Shown one piece after another: positions 6,530-9,833 of a stretch of 9,833 nt of DNA. The stretch lies in contig JAPJPE010000032.1 in NCBI GenBank assembly GCA_030825825.1, forward strand, positions 2,181-12,013, read 5' to 3'. Source of the DNA: Streptococcus sp. Its GTDB lineage: Bacteria > Bacillota > Bacilli > Lactobacillales > Streptococcaceae. The notes below the pieces were generated by a model, which searched no databases, was not told the DNA's origin, and was given only the letters and a program-made list of their open reading frames with translations. The number at the start of each line of letters is the position of its first letter. Position 1 is the first letter of the stretch. The position numbers were made by a program, and so were the translations under genes.

Positions 6530-8044
6530 TTATAGGAATGGAACGAAGGTTCCAAGAAGAAGGAGAATAATTGTTACTACAATGATAGCAACGACAAGTT
6601 TTGCCATGAATTTCCACCAAGTAGCAATGTTGATGCGTCCAAGAGCAAGAGCTCCCATTACAATACCAGAAGTTGGTGCGATCAAGTTCAAGACACCAGA
6701 TGCTGATTGATAGGCAGTGATGATCAAGCTAGGACGTACATGTACGAATTCTCCAAGAGGAGCCATGATACCCATTGTCGCGCTGGCAAGACCAGATGAT
6801 GATGGGATCAAGAATGACATTGGCAAATAGAAAATGTAAGTCAAGACGATGAAAACTTGAGATGAAAGTCCACTGAGTCCTTCTTTACCCCAGTTCAAGA
6901 TAGTATCAGTGATCATACCGTTGTTCATGATGACTTGGATACCACGAGCGATTGCTACGATAAGGGCAACACTCAAGAGGTCAGCTGCACCATTCATAAA
7001 GGATGAAATAATTTTATCTTCTTTCAATCCGTAAACGATACCGATTAAAATACCCATAAAGGCAAAGAGCATTGCTCCTTCAGGGAAGTACCATGAACCG
7101 AGAGCTTGAGTTGAAGTACCAACAATCTTACCAACTACTGGAAGGCCTGTTAACCAAGTGTTAAAGTCACTGAAAATAGTAACATGGAGATCATTCCAAG
7201 GAATGAAACTCAAGACCATCAAGACAAAGGTCAAAACAAAGAGTACAAAGACTTGTTTTTGTTTCTTTGAAAGAGTTGAATTAACATTTTCATCATCTTC
7301 ACCAACATTGAAGAATTTCATATCTTCTTCACGAGTTGCATAGGTGAGAGATTTGGTTGGGTCTTTTTGGATCTTATCTGCATACTTGTAAACAAACCAA
7401 GTGCTAAGACCAGTTAAGACAACCCAGAAAATCAAACGAAGGATGATACCTTCACCAAGACCAACACCTGCAGTTGAAGATGCGATACCTGTTGCAAATG
7501 GGTTCAAGGTAGATGCCAAACATCCAATCTGTGAACCGAGCAAGATAATGGCTACCCCAGTCAAACTATCAAATCCAACGGCCATCATAACTGGCACAAG
7601 GAGCGGATAGAAGGCCATGGTTTCTTCACCCATACCATACGTTGTACCACCAAGAGCAAACAAAGGCATAAGAACCAAAATCAACATTTTTTCGCGACCT
7701 TTGTATTTCTTCACGATGGAAGCAATACCAGTGTCTAGCATACCAGTTTCATTGACAACACCAAGGAAACCACCGACCATTAAGATGAAGAAGGCTACAT
7801 CAATCGCCGCACTAGTTTCTTTAATCAACGAACCTTTTTCAGGTGTTGTTCCTAGCATGGCACGAATAGGAGCCATCAAGACATCCCAAATCCCTTGAGG
7901 ATTTTGCGGTTGTGACTTATAAACACCATCCACAAAAGCTCCAGCTGGGATAATCCAAGTCAACACTGCCATAATAGCAATGATGATCAACAATACGGTA
8001 TAAGATGAAGGCATCTTAAACCCTTTTTTAGCTTTTTCACTCAT
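6530..8044 (-). CDS. arcD: Arginine/ornithine antiporter, YfcC/DcuC-type
   Basis: This 504-residue inner membrane carrier has about 12-13 hydrophobic segments, among them 14-36, 83-100, 120-135, 146-170, 200-219, 264-282, 325-340, 355-372, 395-414 and 480-503. Re-entrant-type motifs SQIGCLASTLNPFATG (171-186), FLIPSSSGLASATMG (411-425) and APTSGIVMGALALG (456-469) mark the YfcC family of the DcuC/AbgT-like ion transporter group. This differs from the amino acid-polyamine antiporter family of Pseudomonas ArcD. The substrate call rests on its place between arcC and arcT: it should exchange external arginine for internal ornithine without net energy cost. A polar loop (about 222-262) splits the two halves. 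The start ATG 8042-8044 has AGGAGG seven bases upstream. A 124-base gap separates it from arcC, with a probable separate promoter. Confidence 0.9.
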   Translation of the reverse strand: MSEKAKKGFKMPSSYTVLLIIIAIMAVLTWIIPAGAFVDGVYKSQPQNPQGIWDVLMAPIRAMLGTTPEKGSLIKETSAAIDVAFFILMVGGFLGVVNETGMLDTGIASIVKKYKGREKMLILVLMPLFALGGTTYGMGEETMAFYPLLVPVMMAVGFDSLTGVAIILLGSQIGCLASTLNPFATGIASSTAGVGLGEGIILRLIFWVVLTGLSTWFVYKYADKIQKDPTKSLTYATREEDMKFFNVGEDDENVNSTLSKKQKQVFVLFVLTFVLMVLSFIPWNDLHVTIFSDFNTWLTGLPVVGKIVGTSTQALGSWYFPEGAMLFAFMGILIGIVYGLKEDKIISSFMNGAADLLSVALIVAIARGIQVIMNNGMITDTILNWGKEGLSGLSSQVFIVLTYIFYLPMSFLIPSSSGLASATMGIMAPLGEFVHVRPSLIITAYQSASGVLNLIAPTSGIVMGALALGRINIATWWKFMAKLVVAIIVVTIILLLLGTFVPFL

Positions 8045-8080
8045 TTGTCTTCCTCCTAACGCAACAAAGTGTGAGTGAGA

Positions 8081-8103
8081 TTTTACAAGAACATCTTGTA
8101 AAA
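8081..8103 (-). other. Hairpin in the arcD leader
   Basis: TTTTACAAGA (8081-8090) pairs perfectly with TCTTGTAAAA (8094-8103) over the 3-base loop ACA. No T run follows on the minus strand, so it is unlikely to be a terminator. It would lie in the arcD 5' untranslated region, about 22 bases before the AGGAGG, and might affect mRNA processing or stability. Confidence 0.6.
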
Positions 8104-8111
8104 CGCTTACC
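8098..8111 (-). promoter_or_regulatory. Cre-like site upstream of arcD
   Basis: On the minus strand GGTAAGCGTTTTAC contains a good core (TAAGCGTTTTA) of the CcpA cre element but differs from consensus at three outer positions. It lies 10-23 bases downstream of a probable -10 box and overlaps the leader hairpin, a position where binding would block elongation. This is tentative. Confidence 0.35.
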
Positions 8112-8120
8112 TATAGATTT

Positions 8121-8131
8121 ATTCTATCACA
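8121..8131 (-). promoter_or_regulatory. Probable internal extended -10 promoter for arcD-arcT
   Basis: On the minus strand TGTGA-TAGAAT (8131-8121) fits the TRTGN extended -10 element; the -35 region is weak. It lies in the 124-base gap after arcC and would give arcD and arcT a transcript independent of the arcA promoter. Confidence 0.45.
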
Positions 8132-8168
8132 ATAAGCTTTAAAATACTAGTTTTTTCCTAATTTTTCA

Positions 8169-9113
8169 TTAGTCTTTTTGGATGATTGTTCCACTTTCAG
8201 ACTCAATCAAAGCGCCAAGGTTTTCAAGTGAAGTGATGACTGCTTTTCCTTCTGGACGACCATTTACAAAGGCGATCGCAGCTTCTACTTTAGGAAGCAT
8301 GCTTCCTGGTGCAAATTGGTCTTGTTTGATGTACTCTTCCAATTGAGCGACATTGACATGTTCCAATTTTTCTTGATCTGGTTTGTTATAGTTCACAAAG
8401 ACATAGTCTACACCTGTCAAAACGATGAAGAGGTCTGCTTCTACTAACTCAGCCAAACGTTGTGATGCAAAGTCTTTGTCGATAACAGCTTCAACACCAG
8501 ATAGGCTACCATCTGCTTCTTTCACAACTGGGATACCGCCACCACCGGCTGCAACAACGACTTGACCGTCGTTCAACAAAGTACGAATGGTATTGATTTC
8601 TTTGATATCCACTGGTTTTGGTGAAGCAACAACTTTACGCCAGCCACGACCAGCATCTTCTTTGAAGGTTGCTCCTGATTTCTCAGCTTCTGCTTTTGCT
8701 TCTTCTTCTGAGTAGAATGGGCCAATTGGTTTGCTGAGGTTAACAAAAGCTGGGTCGTTCTTATCAACAACGACTTGTGTCACAACAGAAGCCACATCTT
8801 TTTCAATTCCTTCTTCAAGAAGAGCATTTTGAAGAGCATTTTGAAGCCAGTAGCCAATGCTTCCTTCGGTCATAGCAACTAATGAATCCAATGGGAAAGC
8901 TGGGTTCTTTTCAGAATTTGCAGCCAAGTGTTGGAGTAAGAGGTTCCCTACTTGAGGACCATTTCCGTGAGTGATGATCAACTCATCCCCATTTTTGATT
9001 AATTTAACTAAGTGTTTAGCTGTTTCTACAAGTGCTTCTTGTTGAGCTTTTGCAGAAGGATCAGATGAGAGAATAGCATTTCCTCCCAAAGCAACGACGA
9101 TTTTTCTTGACAT
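8169..9113 (-). CDS. arcC: Carbamate kinase
   Basis: This cytoplasmic amino acid kinase catalyses the energy-yielding last step of the ADI pathway: carbamoyl phosphate plus ADP gives ATP, CO2 and ammonia. The 314-residue length is normal. Motifs seen are VALGGNAIL (7-15), the phosphate-binding [12 protein letters not shown] (47-58), [10 protein letters not shown] (188-197), IDKDFAS (211-217), [11 protein letters not shown] (232-242) and [14 protein letters not shown] (267-280), all typical of carbamate kinase. The start ATG 9111-9113 is preceded by AAAGGG about seven bases upstream. It is 85 bases downstream of arcB, with a terminator-like hairpin between them whose T tract runs into the arcC ribosome binding site region. 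Its expression therefore depends on readthrough from arcB or on RNA processing. Confidence 0.97.
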   Translation of the reverse strand: MSRKIVVALGGNAILSSDPSAKAQQEALVETAKHLVKLIKNGDELIITHGNGPQVGNLLLQHLAANSEKNPAFPLDSLVAMTEGSIGYWLQNALQNALLEEGIEKDVASVVTQVVVDKNDPAFVNLSKPIGPFYSEEEAKAEAEKSGATFKEDAGRGWRKVVASPKPVDIKEINTIRTLLNDGQVVVAAGGGGIPVVKEADGSLSGVEAVIDKDFASQRLAELVEADLFIVLTGVDYVFVNYNKPDQEKLEHVNVAQLEEYIKQDQFAPGSMLPKVEAAIAFVNGRPEGKAVITSLENLGALIESESGTIIQKD

Positions 9114-9130
9114 GAATTTTCCCTTTCTAT

Positions 9131-9172
9131 AAAAAATAGGGGCAGGACTAAAGCTAGCAGTCCAGCCCCTAT
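9131..9172 (-). terminator. Intercistronic terminator/attenuator between arcB and arcC
   Basis: On the minus strand ATAGGGGC (9172-9165) pairs with GCCCCTAT (9143-9136). There is then a one-base mismatch, a GGACT/AGTCC stem and a nine-base loop with a GCTAGC core. Six T (9136-9131) follow at once. By sequence this is a strong intrinsic terminator placed inside an operon. It may set the arcB:arcC ratio by partial readthrough or mark an RNA end after processing. Confidence 0.75.
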
Positions 9173-9198
9173 AGCTGTTGGTATACGGTTATAAAGTC

Positions 9199-9833
9199 TT
9201 AAACTTTTGGAATGTACATGTTACCAAGAGTAGCCGCCATGACTGCTTTGATTGTGTGCATACGGTTTTCAGCTTGGTCAAAGTGACGAGCATATTTGCT
9301 ACGGAACACTTCGTCAGTAACTTCCATTTCTTCTACGCCGAATTTTTCAGCAACATCTTTACCATAAACAGTGTTTGTGTCGTGGAAAGCTGGCAAGCAG
9401 TGCAAGAAGATCAAGTCTTCGTTATCAGCTTTCTTAACCAATTCCATGTTTACTTGGTAAGGTTTCAAAAGGGCAACGCGTTCTGCAAATTTGTCTTCTT
9501 CACCCATAGATACCCAAACGTCAGTGTAAAGTACATCTGCACCTTTCACAGCTTCGTCAGCATCTTCAGTGATCAAGATATGAGCGCCACTTTCTTTTGC
9601 AAATCCTTCTGCCAATTCAACGATTTCTTTTTCTGGGAAGAGTTCTTTTGGTGAGAAGATGTGTACGTTCACGCCAAGGATAGCACCTGTTACAAGAAGG
9701 CTATTCGCAACGTTGTTACGTCCATCACCACAATATACAAGTGTCAAGCCTTCCAAACGTCCAAAGTTTTCTTGAACTGTCAAGTAGTCTGCAAGCATTT
9801 GAGTTGGGTGCCATTCGTCAGTCAAACCATTCC
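9199..9833 (-). CDS. arcB: Catabolic ornithine carbamoyltransferase (N-terminal part missing)
   Basis: This is the C-terminal 210 residues of a cytoplasmic enzyme of about 338 residues; the gene continues past the right edge, where the first about 128 residues and the start codon lie. In the ADI pathway it phosphorolyses citrulline to ornithine and carbamoyl phosphate. Counting from the first whole codon, HPTQ (8-11) is the carbamoyl phosphate motif. DVWVSMGEE (about 104-112) is the ornithine-binding segment, and HCLPAFHDT (144-152) carries the conserved Cys of the HCLP motif. The neighbourhood (arcC, arcD and arcT downstream) supports the catabolic arcB rather than the anabolic argF, which the sequence alone would not separate. 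arcA would be expected just upstream. Confidence 0.96.
   Translation of the reverse strand, partial: NGLTDEWHPTQMLADYLTVQENFGRLEGLTLVYCGDGRNNVANSLLVTGAILGVNVHIFSPKELFPEKEIVELAEGFAKESGAHILITEDADEAVKGADVLYTDVWVSMGEEDKFAERVALLKPYQVNMELVKKADNEDLIFLHCLPAFHDTNTVYGKDVAEKFGVEEMEVTDEVFRSKYARHFDQAENRMHTIKAVMAATLGNMYIPKV

Noticed and set aside
9178..9654. A 158-codon plus-strand open frame opposite arcB
   Set aside because: It is antisense to strongly conserved arcB codons, has a composition rich in Phe and Cys typical of a shadow frame, and shows no ribosome binding site or known domain.
1..9833. A novel defence, toxin or biosynthetic system
   Set aside because: All sizeable genes belong to well-known housekeeping or ADI families; the only unassigned protein is the 56-residue membrane ORF, and nothing around it suggests a new system.

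Overview
The window looks like a chromosome segment from an oral Streptococcus of the sanguinis/gordonii/parasanguinis type. The reasons are low-to-moderate GC, Gram-positive ribosome binding sites, extended -10 promoters, and above all the arginine deiminase (ADI) gene order arcB-arcC-arcD-arcT facing arcR and queA, which is the arrangement described for S. gordonii. The species assignment is inference.

Layout. From left to right on the minus strand there is an MFS transporter cut by the left edge (to 730), a PBP4-type D-Ala-D-Ala carboxypeptidase (801-2147) and nagB (2336-3043). Each of the last two is followed by its own intrinsic terminator. nagB has a near-ideal promoter with a NagR-type palindrome in its spacer and a cre-like box just upstream. 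Divergent from nagB on the plus strand are a 56-residue membrane protein, queA and the ArgR-family regulator arcR, tightly spaced and probably cotranscribed. Converging on arcR is the minus-strand ADI block: arcB (cut by the right edge), arcC, arcD and the M20 peptidase arcT. arcA would lie beyond the right edge.

How it works together. ArcD is expected to import arginine and export ornithine. ArcA (outside) makes citrulline and ammonia, ArcB phosphorolyses citrulline to ornithine and carbamoyl phosphate, and ArcC recovers ATP and releases ammonia and CO2. ArcT may release arginine from small peptides, and ArcR is the likely arginine-responsive regulator. nagB sends amino sugars into glycolysis.

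The least explained part is the 314-base gap between the arcR and arcT stop codons. It is built of nested inverted repeats: two nearly identical stop-plus-terminator arms in opposite orientation, then a closing stem around three strong hairpins. No coding gene is visible there. It could be a small repeated (MITE/BOX-like) element or an elaborate bidirectional terminator. Other points worth a look are a probably leaderless mRNA for the small membrane protein, a terminator between arcB and arcC, a probable internal promoter with a cre-like site before arcD, and a cluster of four cysteines around the arginine-binding motif of ArcR. I see no RNA genes, CRISPR, IS transposase or clear sign of a new defence or biosynthetic system.
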